DNA of 64,000 nucleotides, taken from Porphyra umbilicalis. Its lineage: Eukaryota > Rhodophyta > Bangiophyceae > Bangiales > Bangiaceae. Where the stretch lies: positions 62,001 to 126,000 of the forward strand of contig KV918826.1 of assembly GCA_002049455.2 (NCBI GenBank), written 5' to 3'. Below, in pieces: positions 22,058 through 31,913 of the stretch (position 1 is the first letter of the stretch; the number at the start of each line of letters is the position of its first letter). The notes beneath the pieces were generated by a model. That model did not search any database. It was not told the origin of the DNA and was given only the letters and a program-made list of their open reading frames with translations. The position numbers were made by a program, and so were the translations under genes.

Positions 22058-22585
22058 TTACTGTGTACGGTCAGATTCGCGGGTCACATCGGGGCTGGAT
22101 GGTGCAGGCACGGACGCCTCGGTACTATCACCAGCGCCCGCCCTCCCGCCACGCTCGCCGCCATCCTCGACAACCCCGGCGGCCTCGTGCAAGTACTGCT
22201 TGCGCAGCTCATTGAGCGTGGTGACGCGCTGGGGCGGAATGAGGGTCACGCCAGCGTACAGTGCGTTGAAGGCGCCCAGGGCCAGCTCGTCCACCTGCAC
22301 GCGCCGGTGGTGCTGGTCGCTTTTTTTCTTGCGTATGGCCTCCATGTCCAAAGAGTCGGCAATCTTGTCCATCCGAGCAATGATGGCGCTGGCCTCCTTG
22401 TCCTCACCATCATCGGTGCCGTTCAGCTTCCGCTTGCGCCCCATTTCGACCTTGGCCGCCGTGACACCCTGGGGTCTCTCTTGGCGCGGTGGGGCTGCAT
22501 CGGCGGCGCCGATCACCGGTGGACAGGCACCAGGCGGTGCAGCTGCTTGCCCATCCCCGCCGGCCCCCTGCGACCGGCTCGCCAA
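22058..22585 (-). CDS. Charged helical ORF, possible exon of a transposon-type regulator
   Basis: An open frame of 175 codons carries, in order, PRQERPQGVTAAKVEMGRKR, NGTDDGEDKEASAIIARMDK, KKKSDQHHRRVQVDELALGA and PQRVTTLNELRKQYLHEAAG, then a low-complexity tail. The only ATG in frame is at 22444; the frame continues upstream, so this is more likely an exon than a whole gene. The charged helix with IIARMDKIADSLD resembles the C-terminal part of NAM/Myb-like transposon-associated proteins, by style only. A second possible exon lies at 23479-23850 on the same strand. Confidence 0.4.
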   Translation of the reverse strand: MASRSQGAGGDGQAAAPPGACPPVIGAADAAPPRQERPQGVTAAKVEMGRKRKLNGTDDGEDKEASAIIARMDKIADSLDMEAIRKKKSDQHHRRVQVDELALGAFNALYAGVTLIPPQRVTTLNELRKQYLHEAAGVVEDGGERGGRAGAGDSTEASVPAPSSPDVTRESDRTQ

Positions 22586-23085
22586 ATCACGACCACTTCA
22601 GTTTGTTGCCGTTTCTCCTGAGCGCCGTGTTGTCCGAGTCGGGCAAGGGGGCGTGGGCCCAGTAGGCAACGGGGGAGACGCAAAGCCGGATTGAGTGCGG
22701 GCCATTGAAGAAAAACACAAGAGAAGCAGGCACATGAGAAAAAGATGGGGGGGGGAAACGATCACGGCAGGGGCGGGTCAGTGACCAGGAAGAAGATGTT
22801 GCGCGCAGTGGACGAGCACACGACGGCGTCGGACACCTCCGCCCGTGGTTTTGGCTGCTGCCGCGAGCAGGGCACAGGGCAGCCACGGGAACGTGTCGAG
22901 CTTGCCGGTTTGCATTGCAATTGAGCTTCTTTGTCGTCCTCTGGGGCTGGCGGAAGCTCTGGAGTGAGGCCTGGGAGGGAGTCCCTGCGCCCTATACGGG
23001 CGCCCCAAAGCTGACGGACGTTCTCTATAGTGACCGATTATAGCGCGAGCCGCCTTCCTATCACAGCTTTCGCGGTCCAGGTGAA
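22586..23085. other. Between the two possible minus-strand exons, no gene seen
   Basis: Mixed composition and no conserved motif in either direction. Confidence 0.4.
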
Positions 23086-23171
23086 CCTAAAAAAGCCACC
23101 GCTGGGAAGGTGCGTTTCCTAAATCTGCCCTATTCGTGACGGGGCGCCCTAAAAACGGCACCGCTGGGAAC
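23086..23171 (+). repeat. Short direct repeat, two copies
   Basis: cctaaaaaagccaccgctgg (23086) recurs as ccctaaaaacggcaccgctg (23147), 61 bases apart. Origin unknown. Confidence 0.7.
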
Positions 23172-23270
23172 GCTCTAATGAGATGCTTGTCAGACCTGTG
23201 GCTTTCGAAATCTAACCAAGAGGAAGCCAACGAATCACAAATTTTCAGTTATGGGGCACGCCATGGTGTA

Positions 23271-23401
23271 CAGTGTGTTCTCGTTATAAGAGACAGCTGA
23301 TTGAACTCAACATGAATCAAAAGTGGCGTACAGCTTCTAAAATCGACGACTCGAGACCCATATTCTCTTGCACACGATTTTCTTAAAATGAGAACACACT
23401 G
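23271..23401. mobile_element. 131-bp MITE with mariner-like terminal inverted repeats
   Basis: The left end cagtgtgttctcgttataag pairs with the reverse complement of the right end (cttaaaatgagaacacactg, 23382-23401) at about 18 of 20 positions. The ends begin CAGTG as in Tc1/mariner elements. The left flank is TA; the right flank is AA, so one target-duplication base may have mutated. The interior is non-coding. A related left end lies at 51254. Confidence 0.65.
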
Positions 23402-23478
23402 AATTACTACCAAGGATTCAGAGCAAAGAACTCGGTAGCGGGCTGCGGGTCGGTCGACAGTCTCACACCGGTTTAGCG

Positions 23479-23850
23479 CCCGCCCGCGATGCCACGATGT
23501 CCAGCCTGTAGAGCCGGCGCCGGCTGCATCGTCGTCGGCGGCGGTGGCGGCGGGAGAGCCACTGAGGGCGGCATGTGCGCGACCGGCTCCGACACCTGCG
23601 TCTGCGCGGCCGCGGCGCGAACCGCCATGCTCTTGGTGCGGTGTTCCGCCCGGTTGTTGGACAGCTTAGAGAACAGCGAGCAAGCACCCCACGACTGCTC
23701 ACATACAGCAAAGCGCGGCTCGAGCAGATCGGGGTAGGCGATGCCGCCAGCAATCCTGTCCCACTCTTGCCTACAGAAAGACTTGGTACCGTCAAAGTGG
23801 GTCGCGGCCAGGTGCGTCAGCTGGCGAGGCGCAGCTTCGTTTCGGAAACG
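23479..23850 (-). CDS. Possible exon, Trp/Cys-containing DNA-binding-like segment
   Basis: An open minus-strand frame reads HFDGTKSFCRQEWDRIAGGI, then LLEPRFAVCEQSWGACSLFS, then KLSNNRAEHRTKSM and a Pro/Ala-rich tail ending GIAGG with a stop near 23477. Spaced Trp residues in helical context suggest a Myb/NAM-like fold, but this is not shown. There is no obvious ATG; the upstream sequence (23850-24144) is open in another frame. It may be joined by splicing to the ORF at 22058-22585. The MITE at 23271 would lie in the intron between them. Confidence 0.35.
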
Positions 23851-24025
23851 TCAGGGATGCCTGGGGCGAGCTTGCCCAACACAAACATGCGGGTGACGGC
23901 GACGGCCGTCCTCAGGCATGGCGACAACGCGCCGCGCGGCGTTCTGGCCGTTGAATGGCAAAAATCCCATCCGCCCGTTGGCACGTCCGACCATTCGCGC
24001 CTCCGAGGCGGGCGGCAGGCGACGC

Positions 24026-24084
24026 GAACGGCCGCGTCCGCCTCCGCTTCGCGGCGCCCGAAGCGGAGGCGGACGCGGCCGTTC
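24026..24084. repeat. Perfect inverted repeat, 26-bp arms, 7-nt loop
   Basis: The arm gaacggccgcgtccgcctcc... (24026-24051) is matched exactly by its complement at 24059-24084, with loop cggcgcc. The flanks continue imperfectly (cgggcggcaggcgacgcg on the left, cgctcgccgagc on the right). A transcript of either strand would form a very stable hairpin. Confidence 0.95.
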
Positions 24085-25000
24085 CGCTCGCCGAGCCTTG
24101 GTGCGTAACCCCCGAGGAAGCTGGAAGAGACCGCATGGGTACATCGTCGGCAGCGGCGCCCACCTTTATCTGGATGTCAATTTCTGCATTGCACCGCATC
24201 TCGAGCGCTGTACACGACATCGGGACGGCTCTCGACGTGCTCCAAGAAATACATGGTTGCATCTTGTCGACATTTTCTAGCCCGTATATGTCATTTCTCT
24301 GCTGCAATGTCCTTTGCCGCGACCGGTCGATTTCAAGACTAAAAGCGTGAGGACTTGACCGCCAACCTGAACTTAGAGCAGTCCATAATGATACCAAAGG
24401 CAGGCAAATGCGTGCAACCATCCGGTCATCCGCAACAACAGTGTCGGCTGGAGTTCTCTGATCCGGTTAGGACATCATTTCAACTGCATCGCAAGCGTTA
24501 GGGTGGGTCCTCAATCCACCTCAGTGGGTCCAGTGGCCCAAGTGAGCGTCACCTTGCCTGTAAACAAACATGAGGAACGTTTTTTGAACACGTGCTGGCG
24601 GGCTACAGGAAGTAAACCGAGTCCGTGCAGGACTGATTTCAGATGATTTGTTGGACCTGTGGTCTAACAATCGCCAATCACGCAGGTGTGCCTTCTCGAC
24701 GCCACCAGAGAGACCCACAGGGAGGACGGGCGTCTCAAATGCGACCACGATTCTGGGTTGAACAGCTCTCACGGCCAAGACAATCCCAAATGACTTGGCC
24801 TGTGCGCGAGCCTCAGGAAAACGGCCTTTAAGGCCGTCTGAGGGCATTTCCATCACACGCTTGGCAGTGATTCAGGACTTTTGTGTGGCGAAGACTCGAA
24901 GAGCTTCCACTCAAGGAAGAGGTCTGACGGGTGAGATGTCATTCAATGTCATCCAATGCAGTACAATGTCAGCAAAAACATGTAGATGCTAACTGAGGTC
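24085..25000. other. Intergenic, no gene seen
   Basis: Ordinary composition and short open frames only. Two near-copies of a short phrase occur (tgtgcgcgagcctcag at 24799 and at 25032). Confidence 0.5.
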
Positions 25001-25445
25001 TCACGGGCAAGACACTCCCGAATGACTTGAGCTGTGCGCGAGCCTCAGAAAAAGGACGTTTGGCAGTGATTCAGGCTCTGATTTCGGCGCCGTCAAGGGC
25101 GACGCCATCGGGGCCCGCGTCGCCGTCGGCGGCGCCGCCCTCCCCGCCGGCGGCGGTGGAACCCCACTCCAGCCAGAACCCCCCTCCAGCACGTACGTGT
25201 GTACGTAGATGTTCGCGTCTGCAGGGCGCACCAACCGCGGCACCTCCCCCCCCCGCCCCTTCCCCCCACCCGACCTCCCCCCCAGGTCATTTTCGTTGGC
25301 AATGTCGCCCACGCGCACGGAGGCGACGTGCGGTACCAGGTCCGCGTCGGCGGCGGCCACGTCCAGCCGGCCCCTCCAGACAAGGGGGGCGGCGGGGGGG
25401 CGGGGGAGGCGCCGCCGACGGTGCCGCCGCCGTCGCCCATTGTGA
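25001..25445 (-). CDS. Coding-like GC-rich segment, strand uncertain
   Basis: The minus strand reads LDVAAADADLVPHVASVRVG, DIANENDLG, then VPRLVRPADANIYVHTYVLE and a Pro/Ala tail, with GC-ending codons. The plus strand over 25290-25400 is also coding-like (VIFVGNVAHAHGGDVRYQVR) and directly follows a pyrimidine tract plus cag that would serve as a splice acceptor. Only one of the two can be real. No family was recognised for either. Confidence 0.25.
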
Positions 25446-26789
25446 GTTGTGGGGCCGGGGGGGACGGGGGTTGGAGGGTAGCACGCCGCCAAAACCGGAG
25501 GGAGGCGGAGGGAGGAGAACAGGCGAGGGGGTGGGAGGGGGCCGGCCAGAGCGGCGGCGCCTGTGGGGCAGCGGCGGGTTAGGAGGGGGGTTATGCGAGG
25601 GCGGGGAGGCGCGGCGGGGTGAAGCGGGGCGGAAAGTGGGGCGAAGGGATGGCGGACAGTCGGGCGTGGGGATGGCGGACAGTGGAGTGGACTGTCGCGA
25701 CCGTCGGGGCCACACGTGTGTCGTCTCGCCCACAAGAGTCGCCGTGCATGACGAACTGTTTGCAACCGCGTCCGTTGCCGCCGCCACAGGCTGGACGGCC
25801 GCCGCTGCAGCGGTCAAGCACGAGCACGCCACAAAGAACTACCGAAGAGTATTTATAGAACTGATCTCCGGAATAGTCAGGTGCTCAAAAATATTTCTTG
25901 AGAATATTTCAATTCTTAAGCATTCTTGAATAAGTCGTTTATCAGCATGTACGTTTTCGTGTAACTGTTCTCTATGAGCGTTGTGATTGGCCATAGAATC
26001 CCACAGTTGCACTACCGGAGTATTTCTTCACATATTCGGCGGCTATTTGTCGTTTTCGACTTCCGATTTCTTGTTCTTTAATGGACATCGCTCGTCATTT
26101 GTACATCAGTGCTCGATGTTGTTTTCTAAATAGTTCTGTCAACCCCGTGGCGAACTGGAGATCGGGATAATTCTGTGTGTCTTGAGGTAGCTCGTGGGAT
26201 CTCCCCCTCGATCACGGCGAGAGAATGGGGGGTGCCGGCCGCCGCTGCCGCCGCCGCCGCCGCCGCCGCCGCGCACCGCCCCGCCCCACCGCCGCGCACG
26301 CGGCTCCCCGGGACGCCCCGCGCGCCGGGGCGGCCGGCAGCGGCGGCGGCGGCGGCGGGGCGGCCACGCGCCGCGCCGCGCCGTCCGTGACGCGACGGCG
26401 GTCGGCGGCCGCCTTTGCGGCGGCGGCCGCCGCCGGCACAGGCACCGCCCTCTCCTTTCTCCGTGCCACCCACACGCCCGTTGCCACAACGGCGGCGGTT
26501 GCGGCGACGGCAACGGTGCCGGCGTCCCCGCGCGGCCCCGCCACCACACGTGGAGGGCCTCGGCCTCGTGCCACCGCGTCCCCCTAACCGCCCTCTTCTC
26601 CGCCGCCGTCACGGCCGCCTTCGGCGTGGCGGACGTCCCCCCCGCCGTAGGCGGCGCGGTGGTCGGCGCGCCCGCCGCGACCGCCGGCACCGCCGCCGCC
26701 GCCACGGCCGCCGCATCCGCCACCGCCGCCACCCGACGCCCGCCTACGCCGCCCGGCCGCGGGCACGCGGTGATTGTGGAGCTGCCGCG
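25446..26789. other. No secure gene; GC-poor then GC-rich
   Basis: 25830-26190 is the least GC-rich part here, with TTCT/AATA-rich text and no ORF. From 26220 the DNA becomes GCC/GCG-rich. Plus-strand frames contain RRAAPSVTRRRSAAAFAAAA followed by a Thr/Ala-rich stretch, which could be a plastid transit-like peptide preceding the glycine-rich ORF, but the frames do not join. Confidence 0.35.
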
Positions 26790-27506
26790 GGGCGGCGGGG
26801 CAACGGCGGTGACAGCGGCGGCGACGGCGGCGACGGCGTCGGCGAGAGAGGCGACGGCGGCGGCGACGGCTTCGACGGCGGCGGCGGCGGCGGCGGCAGG
26901 GGCGGCGGCGACGGCGGTGACGGCGGAAATGGCGGCAAAGGCGCCGACGGCGGCAAAGACGACGGTGGCGGCGGCAGCGGCCGCGGCAATGGCGATAATG
27001 GTGGCGGCAGCGACGGCGCCGACGGCGCAGACGGCGGCGGCAATGGCAGTGGCGGCGGCAACGGCGAAGTCCCCAACGGCCGTGGCAATGACGGTGGCGG
27101 CGGCAACAGCAACGCTCGCAACGGCGGCGGCAACGTGAGTGGCGGCAGCGACGGCGCCGACGGCGCCGATGGCGGAGGTGAGGGCGGTCGCGGCGGCAAC
27201 GGCGGCGCGCACGACGGCGGCGGTGAAAGCGGTGGCGGCAACAACGGCGACGGTCCCGACGGCTGCGGCAATGGCTGTTGCGGCGGCAACGAAGTCGCCC
27301 TCAAAAGAGGCGGCAACGGCGGTGGGGGCAGCGACGGCGGCGACGGCGCCGAGGTCGGCGGCAAGAGTGGTCGCGGCGGTGACGGCGACGCCCCCGACGG
27401 CGACGGCAACGGCGGTGGCGGTAAAAGCGGTGGCGGCGGCAACGGCGACGCCCCCGACGGCGTCGGCAAGGGCAGTTGCGGCGGCAACGCCAACGCCACC
27501 GAATGA
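26790..27506 (+). CDS. Glycine-rich (GGX) repeat protein or minisatellite ORF
   Basis: About 235 codons are dominated by Gly with Asp, Asn, Ser and Lys (GDGGDGGNGGKGADGGKDDG and similar), ending NANATE and a stop at 27504-27506. All three plus frames and the minus frames are open. However, within the Gly frame most unit-to-unit changes are silent (GGC/GGT/GGA, AAT/AAC, GAT/GAC, AGT/AGC). In the Ala/Thr frame the same changes alter the residue. This favours the Gly frame as the translated one. A protein of this type would suit an extracellular matrix role. No start codon can be chosen: the upstream in-frame sequence is Arg-rich and not convincing. Confidence 0.4.
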   Translation, partial: GRRGNGGDSGGDGGDGVGERGDGGGDGFDGGGGGGGRGGGDGGDGGNGGKGADGGKDDGGGGSGRGNGDNGGGSDGADGADGGGNGSGGGNGEVPNGRGNDGGGGNSNARNGGGNVSGGSDGADGADGGGEGGRGGNGGAHDGGGESGGGNNGDGPDGCGNGCCGGNEVALKRGGNGGGGSDGGDGAEVGGKSGRGGDGDAPDGDGNGGGGKSGGGGNGDAPDGVGKGSCGGNANATE

Positions 27507-27600
27507 GGTGGCAACGGCGATGGCGGCAGCGACGGCGGCGACGGCGCCGATGTCGGCGGCAAGAGTGGTCGCGGCAACGACGGCGACGCCCCCGACGGCG
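27315..27600 (+). repeat. 198-bp-spaced direct duplication in the glycine-rich region
   Basis: The phrase gacggcggcgacggcgccga through gcgacgcccccgacggc at about 27315-27402 recurs at 27513-27600 with the same internal spacing and few differences. The second copy lies beyond the stop of the glycine-rich ORF, so the array is longer than the ORF. Confidence 0.85.
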
Positions 27601-27642
27601 GCGGCAGCGGCGGTGGCGGCGGCGACGGCGACCCTAGTTTGA

Positions 27643-29631
27643 AGAACGGGGGTGGGGGGGGGGGTGTAAGACCACTGAGGTTGCAGCGCAGCCCGCGGGT
27701 TTGGGCGTGGATGCGGGGGAGGAAGGCAAGAGGCCGGCCGCAGGTGTAGGTGTGTGTCTGGGGCGGAGGGGGTTAGGGGCGCTAGGCCACGCCCTGCCGC
27801 GGGGTCGGGCGTAGGTGGGGGGGGAGGGCAGGAGGAGGCCGCCCTCGGCGCCGCCGCTCACCTGGGACGAGTGGCTACGGCGGTGGCGGCAGCGGCACGG
27901 GTGTGGGCGTACGTTGGGCTCGGGGGGGGGGGGGGGTTAGGGTGTGCGTGTGGGAACGGGCGCCACCTGGTGATTTTCATGGACGCACGAACTGACGCCT
28001 CACCTGCGCCCTTTTCTCGTTCTGTGCTACTCTTGGTTGCCTGTGATGGGCCCATTTTTTTCGTTCACGCGCTGGGGACATGATGCCCGCGCCTGTGGCG
28101 GGCGAGTTGGCCAGGAGATACGTGGAAGGCACGCACCTGCGCTGAGGTTGATATGAACGGAGATGCAGTGCAGGTGCACTATAAATGCAACCTGATCAAT
28201 TCGACTTGGCCCGTTGCACACCCGCGACTCGCCCGGGGCCCCAGCACCGCAGTTCAGAAGCAGCCACGGCTGTGCTTCCGGACACGACAGTGTCAGGGCG
28301 GTGTTCCCGGTGTCTGCGACAGTGTGTCTGACCACCCGACACGTGTGCCAGACACAGCAGGCCGCTGATGTCAGGCTGTCAAGTGACCTGCCTGGAAGGC
28401 ATCTCAAGTCAAGTGGCGACAACTTCATGCAAGTGACGGCAAGTGGCGGCAAGCTCCATGTGTGACGGGATAACCGGCGGATGGCTGAACAAGAATTAGC
28501 GAGCCGTTAAGGCCTGAATGAAGTAGGAAATAAATGAATCAAATTCTACATCCCCCCGCCGCAGCCGGTTAAACGGATGACATTGCTTTGCAAAGAATCC
28601 ATGCATCTGGACTCACATATGATGACATCTGCAGGCCTGTCGTGCGAAGCTTCCGAAAATGCGATGGTCTGCGAAATGCAGCCGAAGAGGAGTGAGATGC
28701 GGTTGAGATGCGGTATGCGCGGCTGCCGACGATGGAGCGGTGCAGGTAGGCGCCGCCTCGAACGCAGGGGAGGTGCCTGCGGACGGGGCGTCGCAGGCGA
28801 TCGGCCGCTGGCCAAGTCTTCTGCTGCCGGCGGATGGGCCGCCTGTCTGGTCCCCAGAGATCTGGGTGAAGAACTCCGAGGGGGGGTTGGCGGCGGAGGG
28901 GGCGACGAGGGGGCCGACACCGTCACAAGTCTTGCGGCGTCGGCGACCGCCGCGGTAAGATCCTCTGGTAGAGCCGAGTCACAAAAGTAGGAATAGATGG
29001 GATATGGAGAAATGGCTAAGAAGGCGAACACCAGTGGAAGCAGTACGCTGAAGCAGATCAATGAGTATCCCTAAGCAAAGACCCCCTGCTCATCAGAACT
29101 ATACAGCATGAGATGAGACTGTACGGCGTGAGCAGAGAAACCCAAGACCAAAATCGAACAAGGGGCCTCAGGTAGCGCAGGAACACGTTGCATCACGCAC
29201 AGTGGCTGCGGGGTTGAGACTGAGGGCGGGAAGGTGGGATCAAAAAGAGCAAGAGAAGATGGAAACGTACTACCCGCGACATCAGCGCGTGTACGTTTGC
29301 GTCGAAGCACCATCAGCATGACACATCAACAACGTCACAGCCGCGCGAGGGGGGGGTCGTTTTAATGAGAGCCGCGACGTAGTGGGAACAAATCATGCTA
29401 CGTCAGGATAAACACGGTGGAAGGTCGGGGGTACAGGGGCGTTGCGGGTTAGCGGCGGGCGGGGGGTGTCACAAAGACGGTACGTTCGCACCAGCGGCCG
29501 CAGCGGGTGACTATTCGAGGAGGTGTGCCCAACTGTCGTCAGAACATTCACCGCAGCACGCCTTTGGCACAAGCTGTGGCCACTTCCTCAAATCACAGGC
29601 TGTAGAGGACCCTTCGAGGCACCGTTTGTGG
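27643..29631. other. Intergenic flank of the retrotransposon, no gene seen
   Basis: Contains G runs (27649-27664, 27920-27933). At 28546-29061 (minus) lies an open frame starting with a hydrophobic stretch (ICFSVLLPLVFAFLAISPYP) but no ATG and weak codon bias. Not supported as a gene. Confidence 0.5.
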
Positions 29632-29636
29632 ACGCC
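29632..29636. repeat. Target-site duplication, left copy (acgcc)
   Basis: The five bases directly before the 5' LTR are identical to the five directly after the 3' LTR (39900-39904). Confidence 0.9.
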
Positions 29637-30031
29637 TGTAGCATATCTCTGCTACCAATTGGCAATTAGCCACGAGTAGCCCCCTTGACTGGCCGAATCC
29701 ACGGATGTGTGTGACTCGGCTTGTGGCACGCCCTTTGGGGGGTTACTTCCGCATTGTTTATTTTTTATTTCGCTTGTTTGCTTGCCTGTCTTATCTGTCT
29801 GCCGGCACTCATTACGATCGCTTGATCGGATGGTCGATCGACCAGTGCCGTTGTTTGTATTAAACCACCGTGGGTCCGGGGTCGCCGTCGTGGGCACCAC
29901 CCGGCTCCCCATCGGATGCCCTTCAACAAAAGGTCTTCTTCCTCGCCGCGACGGCGATAGAACTCGCTTTATTGCTTGGCTACGGTCGGTCTCAGTACAC
30001 TGGTAATTGAACTAACGTTATTAATACCACA
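29637..30031 (+). repeat. 5' LTR (395 bp)
   Basis: Starts tgtagcatatc and ends ataccaca; same length as the 3' LTR with three substitutions. Confidence 0.97.
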
Positions 30032-30033
30032 TT

Positions 30034-30052
30034 TGGTGGAGCAGCAGGGGAT
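30034..30052 (+). other. Primer-binding-like site
   Basis: tggtggagcagcagggg begins two bases after the LTR and has the TGG start expected opposite a tRNA 3' CCA end. The tRNA identity cannot be told by eye. Confidence 0.5.
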
Positions 30053-30261
30053 ACCCTTGCCTTCATCGTGCCTCGCGGCACGGTGTCCCCGAGAACTTTC
30101 TCGCTGCCTCGTGGCATTGTGACGGTGTCGATACGGTCGCTTGGCGCGCGGGGCGTAAGCCATCGACTTGTGGGCGTGGTGCCGGGGGCATCACGGTTGA
30201 GATCTCCGACGTTGGCGCGCAGGGCGTAAGCCAAGTCGGAACATTTTGTTCAGGTCCCAGT

Positions 30262-31908
30262 ATGTCTACTGGTGGTACCGGCGGCACTCTGCGAGCCAGG
30301 GACGGCAAGTTGCCATCTGGCTACCGGCCGCCGGGCGGGGGACAAGGCACTCCTGCCGCCTCCGACGCCCCCACGGACGGTGCTCCAACTCCTCCCATCC
30401 CTGCGGATCAAGCCGCCTCTGGGCAGATGCAGGTGGTGGAGAGCCTGAAGGCGGCCGTTGAAGCACTTCAGCGACGCCTAACGGCCCAAGAACAGACTAA
30501 CGAGTCTCTGGCGCGAGCCAATGACAAGTTGGTCGACGACGTCGAGGCCCTGCGCAAGGTCGACTCCCATGAGGAGGAACGCCGTGTGGCTAAGTCTCGC
30601 CGCCAGTCGGGCGACAAGACCAAGGACGTCAAGAAGACGAGCAAGGTGATTAAGGACAAGTCCGTCCGCAAGGACGCTCCGGCTAACGCCGCGCTTTCCT
30701 CATCTTCCGACGACTCCGCTTCTGGGTCAAGCCCGACGTCGTCAGACGACGACAACCCCAACGCGACGGACACGTCCTCTTCGGACGATGGCCACGGGCC
30801 CCCACACCCGCCGTCGCCCCCAAGTGGGTCCTCGCCGAGCGAAAGCTCGAGCGAGTCGGACGCGGCCGCGCGCAAGCGCCCCGCGCCCCCCACCAAACGG
30901 AAGGAGCGACTTGAAAAAGCCGATAGGATCAAGGTGATCCGCCCGGCTAATAGCCGCTTCAAGACCCTCCTGGACTACCGGACGTACTTCCTGATCCGCC
31001 GTCAACTGACGTATACGCCTAAAGAGGCACAGCGGTCGCACCGTCTCAACAAACGTTTGGACGGAGCGCTCCATGAGCAACAGCCATGCACGGGAGCCCT
31101 GCCCTTGGGCATCTTCACGTTTCTGACGACCTTTCGCCGCGCATGCGACGCGGCTGGGCTGACGCACGGTCAAGCTCTTCCGCTTATGGCCTTTCGACTA
31201 GCCGGCAACGCCAAGATGGCCTTCTCCGGCGCGCTTAACAGCACCCTCGGACGTAAGCGTTACGCCATCCGTACCTACGGAGATGCCGTCAACTGGCTTC
31301 TTTCGAAGTATGCGACACACGCAACCATGGCTAACGCCTATCAAGACATCATTACGATGAAGCAACAAGACAACGAGGCGCCCACGGCCTTTGGTCATCG
31401 CGTGGAAACGCACTGCGACCTCCTGAACGGTTTGTTCGACATCCAAGACGTTAAGGACGTCTTCATCACTGGTCTTTCGGACCTTGTGCAAGCGGACGTC
31501 CGGGTACTGAAGGACCAGTTCCCCGACCGCACCCTGTCCGAGACGGTCGCCACCGCCCAGATGTACTGGGACGGCACCAACAAGTTGCGTTTGCAACTCA
31601 AGATTACCCGCCCAACGGCGATCAAAGTCGCTTACGCGACACAAGACCAGCGGACGACGACGGAACGACCGTTCACACCGGTTCGCACCCCGCCGCCCCC
31701 TCGGCCCGCCGTCCCTCAAGCCACTCGGGCTGACGTCTGTTACAACTGTAACAAGCCGGGGCACTTCGCCGCACAGTGTGCCGAGCCTTATCGCCCTCGC
31801 GAGCGTCGGCAACCGCCTATCGGCGTTCATGCCCTTGCCGACGGTAACGTCGAGGAACACGAGGTCGAGCATCCGGCGGACGCCGTGGACGACTCGAAAA
31901 ACGTCTAG
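30262..31908 (+). CDS. Retrotransposon gag
   Basis: 548 residues from the ATG at 30262. An N-terminal coiled-coil-like stretch (about 55-100) is followed by a Ser/Asp-rich region. The capsid-like helical part (about 230-440) is followed by one CCHC zinc knuckle, CYNCNKPGHFAAQC, at residues 493-506. Open throughout. Confidence 0.9.
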   Translation: MSTGGTGGTLRARDGKLPSGYRPPGGGQGTPAASDAPTDGAPTPPIPADQAASGQMQVVESLKAAVEALQRRLTAQEQTNESLARANDKLVDDVEALRKVDSHEEERRVAKSRRQSGDKTKDVKKTSKVIKDKSVRKDAPANAALSSSSDDSASGSSPTSSDDDNPNATDTSSSDDGHGPPHPPSPPSGSSPSESSSESDAAARKRPAPPTKRKERLEKADRIKVIRPANSRFKTLLDYRTYFLIRRQLTYTPKEAQRSHRLNKRLDGALHEQQPCTGALPLGIFTFLTTFRRACDAAGLTHGQALPLMAFRLAGNAKMAFSGALNSTLGRKRYAIRTYGDAVNWLLSKYATHATMANAYQDIITMKQQDNEAPTAFGHRVETHCDLLNGLFDIQDVKDVFITGLSDLVQADVRVLKDQFPDRTLSETVATAQMYWDGTNKLRLQLKITRPTAIKVAYATQDQRTTTERPFTPVRTPPPPRPAVPQATRADVCYNCNKPGHFAAQCAEPYRPRERRQPPIGVHALADGNVEEHEVEHPADAVDDSKNV

Positions 31909-31913
31909 GCCGG

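Noticed and set aside
26139-27212. Minus-strand Ala/Val-rich ORF of 357 codons
   Set aside because: Antisense of the GGC repeat array; unit differences change residues in this frame, unlike in the glycine frame.
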